From Hygrophila difformis (lineage: Eukaryota; Streptophyta; Magnoliopsida; Lamiales; Acanthaceae): a stretch of 64,000 bases of DNA. How positions within the stretch are numbered: position 1 is the stretch's first letter; the number at the start of each line of letters is the position of its first letter. The notes beneath the pieces were generated by a model. The model ran no database searches. It saw nothing but the letters and a program-made list of their open reading frames with translations, and was not told where the DNA came from. The position numbers and the translations under genes are program-made. The stretch spans positions 7,987,982 through 8,051,981 of the forward strand of contig JAOANR010000002.1 in NCBI GenBank assembly GCA_030278955.1, given 5' to 3'. Shown here in pieces: positions 48,847 to 59,936 of this stretch.

Positions 48847-49105
48847 CTTCCTCCGTTACTTTTTAAATGCTACGGACCCACATTTCACGTAATCCAATAC
48901 ACATTTTAATCCTTAATAACTTAAATTGCATATAAATAAAAATTATGAAAATTTGATATTCTCGACCTATATGATTAGACGAATCCAACAAGATCTCACT
49001 TGACTATATTTTATCTTATATAATTGTGTTAAAAAGTCGAATCAAAGTTACTCACTGAACAGTGCCGAATTCCCAAATGTTGCAGTTATAAAGGAACGGA
49101 GGTTG
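48847..49105. mobile_element. Stowaway-type MITE in an RPC4-like intron
   Basis: Ends cttcctccgttactttttaa and ttataaaggaacggaggttg, TA at 48845-48846 and 49106-49107, with the family interior in inverse orientation. Confidence 0.8.
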
Positions 49106-49850
49106 TATTTGCCATGGATCGGGATTAGACACAATATTCTATGATGAACAAGGATGAACTCAAAATGAAAATAAAAGGATAGGTTGAGATTTCCTTTACC
49201 GAAAGCTTAATCTTGGATCAATGGACACACTAATTGAGCCACGATTCTCTCGATGAACAATCTTCAAGGTGTCGATACGATCAAGCCCATCTCAAGCTTG
49301 AAAGGAATTGCACCAACAAGGGAGAAATTCAAGATGACCTTCTAAATGCTCTCGGTTATCACCAAAGAGAAAACACTCCAATTTGTTATATCATTCAAAG
49401 GTGCCTCACAAAGTGTTGGGGATGCCCCATATATAGGCAAACCATATTACACGGAATTAAACGACTAGCTATGTAAATTAAACAAGTACCAAAGCTACGG
49501 AAATAATAAAGTCTAAGCACATCCATAATGTGTTGGTGGTCTTGCTTGTGGGCTTTGAGCTCATGTGGGTCTCGGCACTTCTACTTCTTCATTAACTTCC
49601 TTGGCCCAACATCTTCAATTAAATGGATTATCAATCTCGGCCTATTTTTATCTGGGTAGCTTAATTTCTGTTCCCACACATCGGATTCATCGGATAGTAT
49701 TTTGGCGATGGTGTTGAGGAACCTCTTGGCAAGTTGCTTAGAGCAGGTTCCTTCCGGGATGCTAAGTGCTACAGTTCTGGCTCCCATGCCAGTATTTATT
49801 AAGAAAACTTTCTGCATAATGAAGCAACAGAATTGATCAAACTTGCTGGT
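49106..49850 (-). other. Unidentified insertion-like segment in the RPC4-like intron
   Basis: The intron portion beyond the Stowaway contains a minus-strand frame of 78 codons (49581-49817; FLNTIAKILSDESDVWEQKL) that looks protein-like but is unrecognised. Plus-strand sequence around 49370-49445 (ggggatgccccatatatagg) resembles an LTR core promoter. A degraded or solo LTR element, or a captured fragment, is possible. Confidence 0.3.
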
Positions 49851-51350
49851 ATATTGACAATGTTTGTCATGTGATAATTCCTAATCGATTATTCCAGTTG
49901 TGAAGGCTCAAGTTGCATTTGAACTTGGAGGATCGTCTTCCCTGAGGTCGTATGGCTCTACCAAGAAAAAGTCTTCTGAAGGCAAGTGAACTTTGTTGTG
50001 ATTGCTTTTTATAGCACAATATGAACAAATTACATTGCATTTAGTAACACTTTTTTCATTTTTATGTTTTCGGTGTCTTTCCTATTCATAGATGGTGTTG
50101 TTATTGAGAGACTACAAGGAACCATGGGTAAGTGCACTAACAGGGCTTCTAGTTTACCATCCTCTACTTGTCACCTCTTTGTTTATAATTTTATCTGTCG
50201 ATATATGCAGAATTATTACAGCTATTATCCTATAACACTTCCATTGAGAAGGCCATATTCAGGAAATCCAGGTATTCTCATGCAATGTAGAAAATTACTT
50301 GTCTATACAAACTAATTTGGAAAATGTGTGTGTCTGTTGTCATATTAATATCCACTATATATCTTGGGAAAAATGCTTATAGAGACTCTTGATCGGGAAG
50401 AATTCGATGAAGATCCACAGAGCACATCTTATAATGAAAGTAAAAGAATTCATGCTGAAGAAGAGCTTGGTTTATTGGTTTGTTTTGCACCCATTCTACA
50501 CTGATTAAAACTTAACATACATGAACCATCTCATCCCAATAATGATGGGATGCCTTATCTTATGTTTGGCAGGAAAACAATGAGGAGGACACTATTTTCT
50601 TGCTTCAATTACCAAAAATTCTTCCAATGGCTAAGCCGGATGCTGAGTCTCAAGAACCCGGCCGGCAGTACAAATCCCAGAAAAGATTCTCGGAAATCTC
50701 AAAAGCCTTGTGGTTTGGAAGAATTTCCAGAAGGCTCCATGGGTAAACTTTTGGTGTACAAAAGTGGTGCTGTTAAATTAAAGCTAGGCGATGTGCTATA
50801 TGATGTAAGTATAACAAAATGTTTATCAACATGAGCTGAATTGAAAAGTTATTACAATAGAAAAGCATGAAGCTGATTATGGTAATTTTTTTTTTGCATG
50901 CAAACATACAGGTTTCTGCAGGTGTGGATTGTGCCTTTTCGCAAGATGTTGCTGCAATCAATACCAAAAATGGGCATTGTTGCAATTTGGGAGAAATCAA
51001 CAAACGTGCCGTTGTAACCCCAGATATTGATAGCCTATCACATAGTTTGTGTGATGCATGATTCTTTTATTCTTTTGCTATTAGAAGTTTTAAAGGTTAC
51101 CTGTTTCGTTTGTGGGGGAAAATTTTGGAACCAAAACAATTACTTATTACTCTTACTTGTTTTGCCTGAGGACAGATACCCATTTTGATATTGAATTCAA
51201 AATGTAATTATTCCTCATTTATACCCTAGTTACCTGTAATGTAGGCATTTCAAGAATTTTTCATTGTTATTATATTATAAAAATGTTACTAATTTTTTTT
51301 CTATTAAAAGTTCTTTCAAGAGTCCATGAATATAAAACCAAAAGTCAAAA

Positions 51351-51430
51351 CGGGCCTAAGCCCATGTAATCATTGGCAGCCCAGTCCATGAATTGGCTGT
51401 GAGAAGACCCATTTCATAGGCCCAATTTGG
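51351..51430. promoter_or_regulatory. Site II-like GGCCCA/GGGCC motifs upstream of the BET1-type SNARE
   Basis: acgggcctaagccca at 51350-51363 and ataggcccaattt around 51416-51428 lie about 400-475 bp upstream of the start codon. They are typical of constitutively expressed plant genes. The region 51062-51825 otherwise holds the probable 5' leader (and perhaps a leader intron) of the SNARE gene. Confidence 0.4.
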
Positions 51431-51825
51431 GTGCACAAATCTTAATCTGTACGTTTCTCTCTATCCCTGATCGCAATATGATATTCTGCTTTCTCATTTG
51501 TTATTCTTAGCAGGAATTCCCTGTTGAACCCTGAAAGGTGCACCGCTCTTCCCTTGATTTCCTTAGATCTAATTTTCTCTCGCACGGAGCTTCACCAATT
51601 CCGACACTTAGCTGATCAAGTTTTGGTTTGATTGTTGTTAAAGGTTCTGTCAGTGGTTTTATTAAGTATGTATAATTCTCGATTTTACTGTATTGTGATT
51701 CCTTTTTAATTTTTTAGGGCATTTGAATAATTGAATTTGATTTGCTGAATTTTGAATTCGCTGCAACATAATTTTTTTTTTCTATGTTGGGGGTTTGCAG
51801 ATAATCCGTTCCGACCTTTTCAGCT

Positions 51826-54054
51826 ATGAATTCCAGAAGGTTTTTCATCTATTTTTACTTCCTCTTCTTTTTCTTTTAATTTCTTTTACCCAAAAAAAAT
51901 GTTTCGTAATGTGATACTGTATTAATTTAGCTTGTAGTTCTGATTCCACTATCTGTGCGAGTTGTTTAAAAATTGAGGAAAGGAAAATGTTAAAAAATTA
52001 GCAAGAGAACTGTGATTTTTGTGTGCGATGTTCATAATCTGGAGGTTAGTTTTGTAATGCACGGAAGAAATTTGTGGCGCTATTAGAAAATGATTATCAT
52101 TTGTTTGAGAAATACAGTTAATAGGCAATCGTTGCTTTGTTTTGTTTCTTTTTCTTTTTCTATTGAAATGTTTTACGGCAATTTTTGGGTTCTATGCTCT
52201 GTTGCAAGTAAGATCATACAACGTTTACTTTGAATTGTCTGCTTTTTTTCTTCTTATGCCCGTGTTCGACTTTTTCTCTTTAGAATGATAAATTGAGGAT
52301 GGCTGTGCCCCATGAAATGCCATGACAACGGGTCCATGTTGAGTTTGGTATCAATGTATGAGAGTGAGAGAACTGGAAATTGAGTTTTAACTGTCTAGGA
52401 AATTATAACAATTGGTCTCATTGAACCTTGTAGTTTCACCTAATTTGGGTTTGTAGGGATTTTAGTTTAATTATTCCCCCTTACATTTGTGGCACTGCAA
52501 TGTCCTGTCCGGTGATGATACCTTATCTAATTTCCTATGTTTTCGTCTGCTGTCATTCCTTCACCTTCAAGGCTTCAAATGACCAATCCACTGACCCTGC
52601 TGGTGCAATTTTTCGTATTTGTTTTGTTGATATATCAATAAGGTTTTGCTCCTTATTTGGTTATTGCACAATGTAACATTGTCGGAAAGGGCTTTATGAT
52701 TAGTAGAAATGTAGAATGCTATTATATGAATATATATTATTACATATAAGTATATTACAGTAATTATTTGCATAAAGAGCCTTCAACACAAGATAGACAC
52801 ATTATAAGAGGATTGGCACGATACATCCATCCATACAGTAATATAGTAGAATGCTATTATATGTATATTACAGTAATTACAGTAATATAGTGAAGTTTTG
52901 TTACAGCATGACCTGCATCCATTTGGGGGGTGGGGATAAGAGGATTGGCATGATACATCCACATGATTGGCTTATCGATTCCTAGAGTTGTCCTTAATTC
53001 TTTTAATATCAGGGACTTTTAAAATCTACAAATGAGGGACATCCCTATGCTGGAGATATGACTTTCTAATAACGGGCCAATACTTGTTTTTATTGTCGGC
53101 TAAATTTCTCTTGCACTTTTTTCTTTCTCTTCTAAATATGACTTCTCTGGTAACTGACGTTCTTCATTTTGTGAGTAGTTTCAGGGATCGTAATGCTAGA
53201 ACTGCCCTCTTTGATGGTATTGAGGAAGGAGGTATTAGGGCATCGCCATCATACTTCAACCATGAGATTGATGAACAGGAGAATGATAAAGCAGTGGACG
53301 GGCTGCAAGATCGAGTTAGTCTGTTGAAAAGAGTAAGTTCATCTAGAATGATGGTAATCATTGGGGAAGGTTTAGAGATCAATCCTTTTATTTGTTGAGA
53401 AAATGTGAAAGACTCCCTTGTGTATTCTTGAAATTGCTAAAACAACCTCTCATGTGTTGTAAGATACTGGCATTTTAGTATATGAATACGTGCTAATACT
53501 CAGGAAACATGCACAAATATGTGTGTCAGAGTGTTCCGCATGGGTATGTATTAATTTAGGGTGACCTTCCAACTGCTTCTTGAAACATGAGAGTTTTTAG
53601 CAACTTGGTACAATTTGGGGAATTTATGATGATACATCACAATTCTAAAATCTATTGCACCCCAAATTGATGATATGCTACTTGCATAGTTGACAGGCGA
53701 TATACACGAGGAAGTAGAGTCCCATAACCGCATGCTGGACAGAATGGTTAGTATATTGCAAATCCACCGTACATCCCTAATTAACAGATGACTGTAAATA
53801 CATGTTCCTTATTACAACTCTTGATTTCAGGGAAACGACATGGATTCCTCGAGAGGCATTTTATCTGGGACCATGGATAAATTCAAGACGGTATCTATAA
53901 TCTGAACCTTTATTTTATTAATAAAGCTTCCCCAATACTGAAATAAAACCATCACTTTCCACAGGTGTTTGAGACCAAATCAAACAGGCAGATGCTTACA
54001 CTTGTGGCATCTTTTGTGGTGATATTTCTGGTCATATACTATCTCACCAGGTAA
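51826..54054 (+). CDS. BET11: Bet1-like SNARE (BET11/BS14a type), 5 exons, 122 aa
   Basis: Exons 51826-51839, 53185-53332, 53690-53746, 53831-53890 and 53965-54054 join in phase with GT-AG introns. The product has 122 residues, the same as the plant Bet1-like SNARE 1-1. Exon 1 encodes only MNSR and part of the next codon. Conserved features are RTALFDGIEEGGIRAS, a Qc-SNARE helix from about 35 to 95 (LQDRVSLLKRLTGDIHEEVE, HNRMLDRMGNDMDSSRG) and a C-terminal membrane anchor (LVASFVVIFLVIYYLTR). Bet1-type SNAREs act in ER-to-Golgi and intra-Golgi vesicle fusion with a syntaxin, membrin and an R-SNARE. Intron 1 is long (1,345 bp) and AT-rich. The gene is intact, in contrast to its upstream neighbour. 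Confidence 0.96.
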
Positions 54055-54418
54055 TCTGCGACTGTCTAGGTAAATAGGGGAGTCGATTTTCAATCATGTG
54101 TCGTAACACAAGGTCTATATGTCGATGGATCCCCTTGTGCATTCGAATGGTGTGTGTTACCTCTCTCCGGCATGTGTGGATGCTAGGTATGATGTGATGT
54201 ATGCTTGAGTGGCTTTGCTCATCTACCATTTCATACATACCTCTCCAAGTGTACTGAATTGAAGTTTTTTTGCTTTCTTTTTTTTTTTTTTGCACCGATA
54301 TGGTTTATTGTTGATTTCTTGAATCCTGAGAAAATATTTGTAAATTGCAATTTAAACCCCCTAAAATACAGATGAGAGAAGAAAACCATCAAATGGCGCC
54401 ATTGTCTTTTCTTAAAAT

Positions 54419-55092
54419 CAAGGTTATTAAAATCTAGATATAGATTTTAAGGCCTACGATTTCATAAAGTCAAAACGATCAAGATCGGTATGGGATCTAA
54501 ATTAGGGTCTATATTTAAAATGTTTGAAAGATCCGATCTCACTCCCTCTTACTTTTCCATCTCATTTTTTCAATTTTCAGTCATTCATTCTTTTCCAAAA
54601 TTCAGATCTAGGGATTTTTGTTTGCATCTCTTCTTCCTCGCATTCCCTTCATCTTCCTCTTCCAACAGTCGTTGTTGTATCTCCTTCCTGTTCTTGTTGT
54701 TGTCGTTGCCGTCGTATCCCCTTCTCTTTGTTGCCAATATTACCCCTTCCAGCACCCTGCTGATGGGATCTTAGTCCTAAATCCCTTGCCAAGATGGATG
54801 ATGATGAATCCAATGAGACAACGGTTGAGACTGACGAAAATAGGGAAAATTCTAATGACAAATCCAACTCAGCTCAAACATCATGTCTTAAATGCTCAAT
54901 TATTGTCTTTTTTTTTTTCTAAACAAATTATTGTCTATTGATATTGGTTATTATAATTTGCTAATATGCAATTGTGAATAAATTCTTTTTGTCCTAATTT
55001 CATAAGATTTTAGGATCTGAATTTGATCCTACGATTTCGATCTTGCAAAGGGCAAAACGATCCTCCATAAGATCTAGATTTTGATAACCTTG
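54419..55092. mobile_element. Non-autonomous hAT element, CAAGGTTAT family, copy 2
   Basis: Ends caaggttattaaaatctaga and tctagattttgataaccttg are the same as in the copy at 43716-44445. The 8-bp duplication is cttaaaat at 54411-54418 and 55093-55100. The interior is collinear with copy 1, with about 56 bp net deletion and many substitutions. It includes an atggatgatgatgaatccaa segment that could be the start of a decayed coding region. Confidence 0.9.
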
Positions 55093-55622
55093 CTTAAAAT
55101 GGCTTTAATTTCCCTTGCACTTCTAAACATCTGGGAGGTTTTGCTGTAAATTATTCAAATATCAAGATAGTATAGTTGTATAATAAAGATAATAGTTTCA
55201 TGTAGTTGTAGCAAGTATGGAAATAACAATTAATCGAAATGGGCCTCCCTTCTCACCCTCGCACTCTGAGTGAAGCACCATGTCTGGGGACACACTGGGT
55301 TTAGATACTGCCCGAGTTCTGTTGTTTTTCATTCGGACAATCGTTTTTTCTTTTTTTTTTTTTGGTTAAAAAAAAAGGAAAAAAAGAATTAAGAATGAAA
55401 TTTAATTCAAAGCCAAACGTTACTGATGTTCTTTAGAGTTTGACTGACTTGGTATAAAGTCTATGTAGAGTTTGGATGTCTATGTGTAGAATTCAAATAA
55501 ATCTTTGGTTGTGAGGACAAATTTTGTGTACTTATATTTTTAAGAGAATTTATTTTTGAAGAATTAAAATTTATAGACAGTTGAATGAATACCTATGAAT
55601 TTTTTAAAAGTTTTTTTGGGGG

Positions 55623-56072
55623 GGGAAATCCATTTTTGGTCCCATAGAATTTTATCTCACCCACCTTTGTTCCTAAGTTTATAAAATTTTCACTTTTGGT
55701 CCCATTAGATAATTATTTTTTTCACTTTGATTCCTTGGTCTATTTTTTAAGGAAAAAATCATATGAGGTCAATGTGTAATTTTTTTTAAAATTTTGTTTA
55801 TTTGCAAAAGGCTCCTATCCAATTAAAAACCATAACTCATTTAATTAAATTCAAATTTATTCATTTCTACAAAATAAAATTATTTTTGAATTTTATTTTG
55901 TACAAATGAATAAATTTGAATTTAATTAAATGAATTATGATTTTTTAATTGGATAGGGGCATTTTGCAAATAAATTTCATAAATGAATTATCTAATGGAA
56001 CCAAAAGTGAAAATTTTATAAATTAGGATCAAAAGTGGGTAAGAGAAACTATAGGACCAAAAGTGAATTTTC
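55623..56072. mobile_element. Long-inverted-repeat (foldback) MITE
   Basis: The arm from the left end (ccatttttggtcccatag) is mirrored at the right end (ctataggaccaaaagtg). Inner arms aaattcaaatttattcat and atgaataaatttgaattt are exact complements around a short centre near 55885. No clear target duplication is readable in the flanking homopolymers. Confidence 0.75.
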
Positions 56073-56351
56073 CTCTTTTTTAGGAGGTGTTTAGCAAAAC
56101 ATCTAAATTGAATCAGTTTATTTGTGAGACAAAATAGTTTTTCTAAAGGGCTTCTTTGAATTCACTGTAAATAGTAACAAATTATTATTTCAGCTTATTG
56201 AAGACAAAAAGTTGGTTTCAAAATTGCAAAACAACTAATTTTTACAAATTTATTACTCACATAATATATTAACAACTAATTGCTGAACAAGTCCTTAAAA
56301 TATGTATTCACTACTTCTAGATTTTTAAGAATTTTTGTATAATTTGTATTT

Positions 56352-56510
56352 TTTTTTTATAAACAGTGACACTCATGTGTCAGCCAATGTGTGTGGGAGC
56401 CCAAACCATATAAATTACAAAAGGGTAAAGGAGAGGGATAATGGGCCAGGTGGAGATCGAACCCCAACCATAGATTGGGGACTTGACCACTAGGGTAAGT
56501 CCCCAACCCC
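56352..56510 (-). mobile_element. tRNA-derived SINE (family B)
   Basis: Minus-strand copy with the tail complement (gccaatgtgtgtgggagccc), box B complement gagatcgaacccc and box A region ttgaccactagggtaagt. Ends are approximate. Confidence 0.75.
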
Positions 56511-56628
56511 TTTTGTGTTGAACATACCTGAACTTTTGAGAGTCCAAAAAAAAAAATATTTATAAACGTTGATTGAATGACTGCGTTTTGAATTAGCTTT
56601 TATGTTTTACATTTAGCTTTTTTTAGAA

Positions 56629-57241
56629 GGAATAAAAGCCAATATGGTGCCATAAGCATTGAATTTTCTAATTTGGTGCCGTAACTTTATTAATAATTTC
56701 CAAAATAATCCCATTATATCTTAATCTCCTAATCTGCTGACGTGGTATCTGATTAAAGATTTAATTGTGCCAACAGAACTCCACGTAGGCATTGACTTCC
56801 AACTTGGACATTTGACCAACCCAAACCCTAATACCCATTTTCTCCGTTAGTGAAGTATTTGCAGAGTGCAATGGTGAAAAGGGCGAACTTGGGGCATCTT
56901 TGTTTTGGTTTTGTCCGCTGAAATCGAATTAGAGGAGAAGGGCAGAATCGATTTGAATCCGTTTAGGTTTGACTTGTACGCTGTTTAGGTTTGATTTGGG
57001 TAGGATCCGTTTTTATGAAAATGGGTATTAGGGTTTGGGTTGGTCAAATGTTCAAGTTGGAAGTCAATGCCTACATGGAGTCCAGTTGGCACACTTAAAT
57101 TTTTAATCACATGCCACGTCAGCAAATGAGACTATTTTGGAAATCATTAACAAAGTTACGGCACCATATTAGAGAATTCAATACTTATTACATCAAATTG
57201 GAAAATTGGGAAACTTATGGCACCATATTGGCTTTTATTCC
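56629..57241. mobile_element. MULE-like element with ~250-bp inverted repeats
   Basis: The ends ggaataaaagccaatatggt and accatattggcttttattcc are perfect 20-bp complements, and similarity continues about 250 bp into each arm. A perfect 10-bp duplication ttttttagaa lies at 56619-56628 and 57242-57251, fitting the 9-11 bp of Mutator-like elements. The unique centre (about 56845-57015) has a short purine-rich region and tandem gtttaggtttgactt-like words. It has no transposase. Confidence 0.88.
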
Positions 57242-57385
57242 TTTTTTAGAACATTAAGAACTCCTTGAACGACTAGATTGCTCAATCTCGTTCCTCGCAG
57301 TAGACTTGATTTTGCCTATAAGATAATGATAGCATTAACCCTTGGCAGCCAACTGTTCCTGGGACTTGATTTTACCAAAGATAAT

Positions 57386-57643
57386 GGTCCTGTTTGGTAA
57401 ATAGCTGTTAGCTGTTAACTGATTCTGTGAGTAATAATTAGTTAAAATTAGTTGTTTGACAATTTCGAGATTAACTTTTTTCCTAGAATAAGCTAAAATC
57501 CAAAATGCTGTTATTTGCAGTGGTTTCAAAAAGAGCTGATTGAACACTGGTTTAAGTTATTTTGTTTTTTTAAATAAGCTATTTTATCTCATATTGTGAG
57601 ACAAATTAGCTGAATAGATTTAGTTGTTTTGCCAAATAGGGCC
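57386..57643. mobile_element. Possible MITE with GGTCCTGTTTGG ends
   Basis: ggtcctgtttggtaaatagc at the left pairs loosely with ttttgccaaatagggcc at the right. The interior repeats tagctgttagctgttaactg-like words. No target duplication is clear. Confidence 0.5.
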
Positions 57644-57850
57644 AACGAAAACGTGAAATAGCTAATCCCTATTAAAAATACTAGTGAAAATGGACTTTTA
57701 ACTTTCCTCTAATTTCCATTTAATCGAAAAAAACATTTGAATAATTCAATTTGCTTTGTAAATATGCTAGTTTCAATCCAAATGGTCATTTTATTCAAAT
57801 TAAACCCACAACATGTACTTTTGATTCAGCTGGGGTGACGAGTTTATTTT

Positions 57851-58019
57851 TGGTAAATATTGGCACACATGTGTTGGCAAAGGTGTGTGGGAACTCAAGC
57901 CACACAAATTACGAAGGGGGATAAAGGGGATGGATAGGAGACCGGATGAGAATCAAACCCCCAACCTATGGTTGGAAGGTAGGGGAGATGGCCACTGGGG
58001 TCAAGTCTCATTCCCGTGG
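57851..58019 (-). mobile_element. tRNA-derived SINE (family B)
   Basis: Minus-strand copy with the typical tail (tgtgtgggaactcaagccac), box B complement gagaatcaaaccccc and box A region gccactggggtcaagtc. A 9-bp duplication gtttatttt lies at 57842-57850 and 58020-58028. Confidence 0.78.
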
Positions 58020-58158
58020 GTTTATTTTAATAGTTAGGGTAACATTTGTTTTTTCAAAAAGTAATTTTAATTATAAAAATGACCACTGTGATAATTAGAA
58101 GTTAATAAAATGGGAATTGCTCCAATATTTAAAAAAATTTTATGAGTTATTTGTACTT

Positions 58159-58371
58159 TCCATACTACTCCCCCTTAAACACTTATTATGTGTCTTATTT
58201 TAATTTTGACATTGTTTTTTTTATCAACTTTGACATAATTTTATCACAATTATAGATTTGAATAAATATTTTATATAATTTTTACTTATATTCATTTTAA
58301 AATATTAAAGGTTAAATAAATGTATTGGATTACGTGTAAAAAATCTAGAATAGAAATAATGGGAGAATGTA
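58159..58371. mobile_element. Stowaway-like MITE, diverged
   Basis: Left end ctcccccttaaacactta and right end gaaataatgggagaatg show a decayed inverted repeat, and the interior is AT-rich as in the family. Confidence 0.5.
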
Positions 58372-58587
58372 TTAATTATTAACAATAATTACTTATTTAA
58401 TCATTACGCTTAATTTGGTGGATAATTTCTCAAATCTATATCTGGTCTCAGTCACCTTTATTCATTCAAAATCCAAGTTTCTAAAGGAAATCAATTGAAC
58501 GTAAATTTATTTGTAACGTAAATATATAGGATTATTTAATAATTAATTTATTAATAAAATAACTGTATAGAAATGGAATAATATCTT

Positions 58588-58767
58588 TTGTATTTTTTTT
58601 TGTGTGTATATGGTATGCATTGGACCCAAGATTAATCACTCGAGGCTCTGGTTGGCATTAAAGGATTGTCTCTCTGAAAGCAGAATGCTGCATACACAAA
58701 AAGGCTTGAACCCTTAACATTTATTTAAGCTGCCAGAGCTCTATAACATTCAAGTCAACTGCGTTGG
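58588..58767 (-). mobile_element. tRNA-derived SINE (family A), diverged
   Basis: Read on the minus strand it starts ccaacgcagttgacttgaat, has box B gggttcaagcc and ends with cttgggtccaatgcatacc, collinear with the SINE at 45224-45400. A short duplication ataatatc may flank it. A further fragment of the same 3' region may lie at about 58866-58985. Confidence 0.75.
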
Positions 58768-59344
58768 ATAATATCATATTCAGGTATTGCGTTTGATAAT
58801 AATTAACAAATTTTTCTTTTAACACACTCCAATAAATAATTTATTGGTGAATAATCGGATATTCTCATGTAATATTTGACCAAAAATTAATTCCTCAAAG
58901 GCTATAAAGGACGTCTTTCTCAAAAGAAATTTTTACACACCTTATTAATATCTAGCCTGTACACTTCGAGTCAGTATGTCACCACTTTCTGAATGTTATT
59001 CATTCATTACCCTATCCGAACTTATAAAATGTAGTACCTAAACTGAGGGAAAAAAAAAAAAAAAAAGGTAAAGAGAGAGTATAATATGCAAACGATAAAA
59101 TGGTCTAGAAAAGTCGCTAATAAAGACATTAGAGAAAAAGTATCCCCACAGGCCACAGCAGCAGCCGCCAATCGCCAGTCCCCACTTCCGTCGGGATTCC
59201 TATAAATTTATCCGCCCTGCCTCGCCTCTCCTCGCCTCCCGTTACGTGTTCCGTCTCCTCTGCCAACTCCTGAAACACTCCATTTGCTATTAGTACCATA
59301 CTATCTCTCTTTCTTCATTTCCATTAATCAATCTTCACCCAAAA

Positions 59345-59913
59345 GGTTTGTTTTTGTTTTACCCTGATTAGTTTAGTTGGTTAATCACCCAAGGTTTGTT
59401 TTTTCTTTTTGTGTTTAGTTGCTATGAAGTGCTGGGTTTTGAATATGATTGAAGAATTTCTAACTGACGTCTTTTTTTTTTTGCGTTATTGTTCCTGGGA
59501 TGGGTTTACTGGCATAATTTAAATCCTTTTTCTTTCGATCTGCTTTTAATTTCTTCATAGGAGGTACAACTCTGGGGGCAACCCATTGTATCGGTTTTAG
59601 TTGTTTTGAATTTGATCACATCTGTAATTTTTTAAGTATCCTGATTTGTAACCATGGTTTGTTGCATTGAGGATCATGGTAGGATCTTTTGTTGTGTGCT
59701 TTCTTTCTTTCTTTCTTTCTGACTTTCCTACTATGTGATTATGGTGGTTTGGTGATTCATGCTGAATTTGTTTAAAGATAGGGAAAAGAGGGATCATTAC
59801 CATGGGCCCTGTTTTATGTGTGCAAATGGTTTTATATTCACTTCTCCTTTAGGGGGATTTTGATTGTATGTGATGATGATGATGATCAATTTGATCTGAT
59901 TTTTTGGAAACAG
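59345..59913 (+). other. Probable 5'-leader intron of the UXS gene
   Basis: A pyrimidine-rich leader is followed by aaaag|gtttgttttt at 59345. An acceptor tttttggaaacag precedes the exon that carries the start codon at 59937. Leader introns are common in plant housekeeping genes. Inside are a TTTC repeat (about 59699-59720) and a GAT repeat (about 59870-59885). Confidence 0.5.
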
Positions 59914-59936
59914 ACATCCAAGAAGAGACCTTTCAA

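Larger units (their letters stand above)
48285..51061 (+). pseudogene. RNA polymerase III subunit RPC4-like gene with frame breaks
   Basis: Ten exon-like blocks resemble plant RPC4 (yeast Rpc53, animal POLR3D): 48285-48336, 48445-48491, 48614-48674, 48779-48818, 49898-49981, 50092-50127, 50211-50271, 50383-50477, 50573-50804 and 50912-51061. Family motifs are NAPRK|VKFAPK, LLRRLK, the YYSYYPITLPLRRPYSGNP core, and C-terminal MGKLLVYKSGAVKLKLGDVLYD then DCAFSQDVAAINTKNGHCCN. Splice sites are kept, but the frame is not. From the ATG at 48285 the frame meets TGA within 8 codons (five T at 48301-48306 region), while the exon end reads in another frame. The phases around 49981 and 50092-50127 do not agree. 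The block 50573-50804 is 232 nt, although both its junctions are phase 0, so it contains an indel. RPC4 works with RPC5 in pol III initiation and termination. Alternatives are assembly indels or unusual splicing. The 1.08-kb intron after 48818 carries insertions. Confidence 0.75.
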
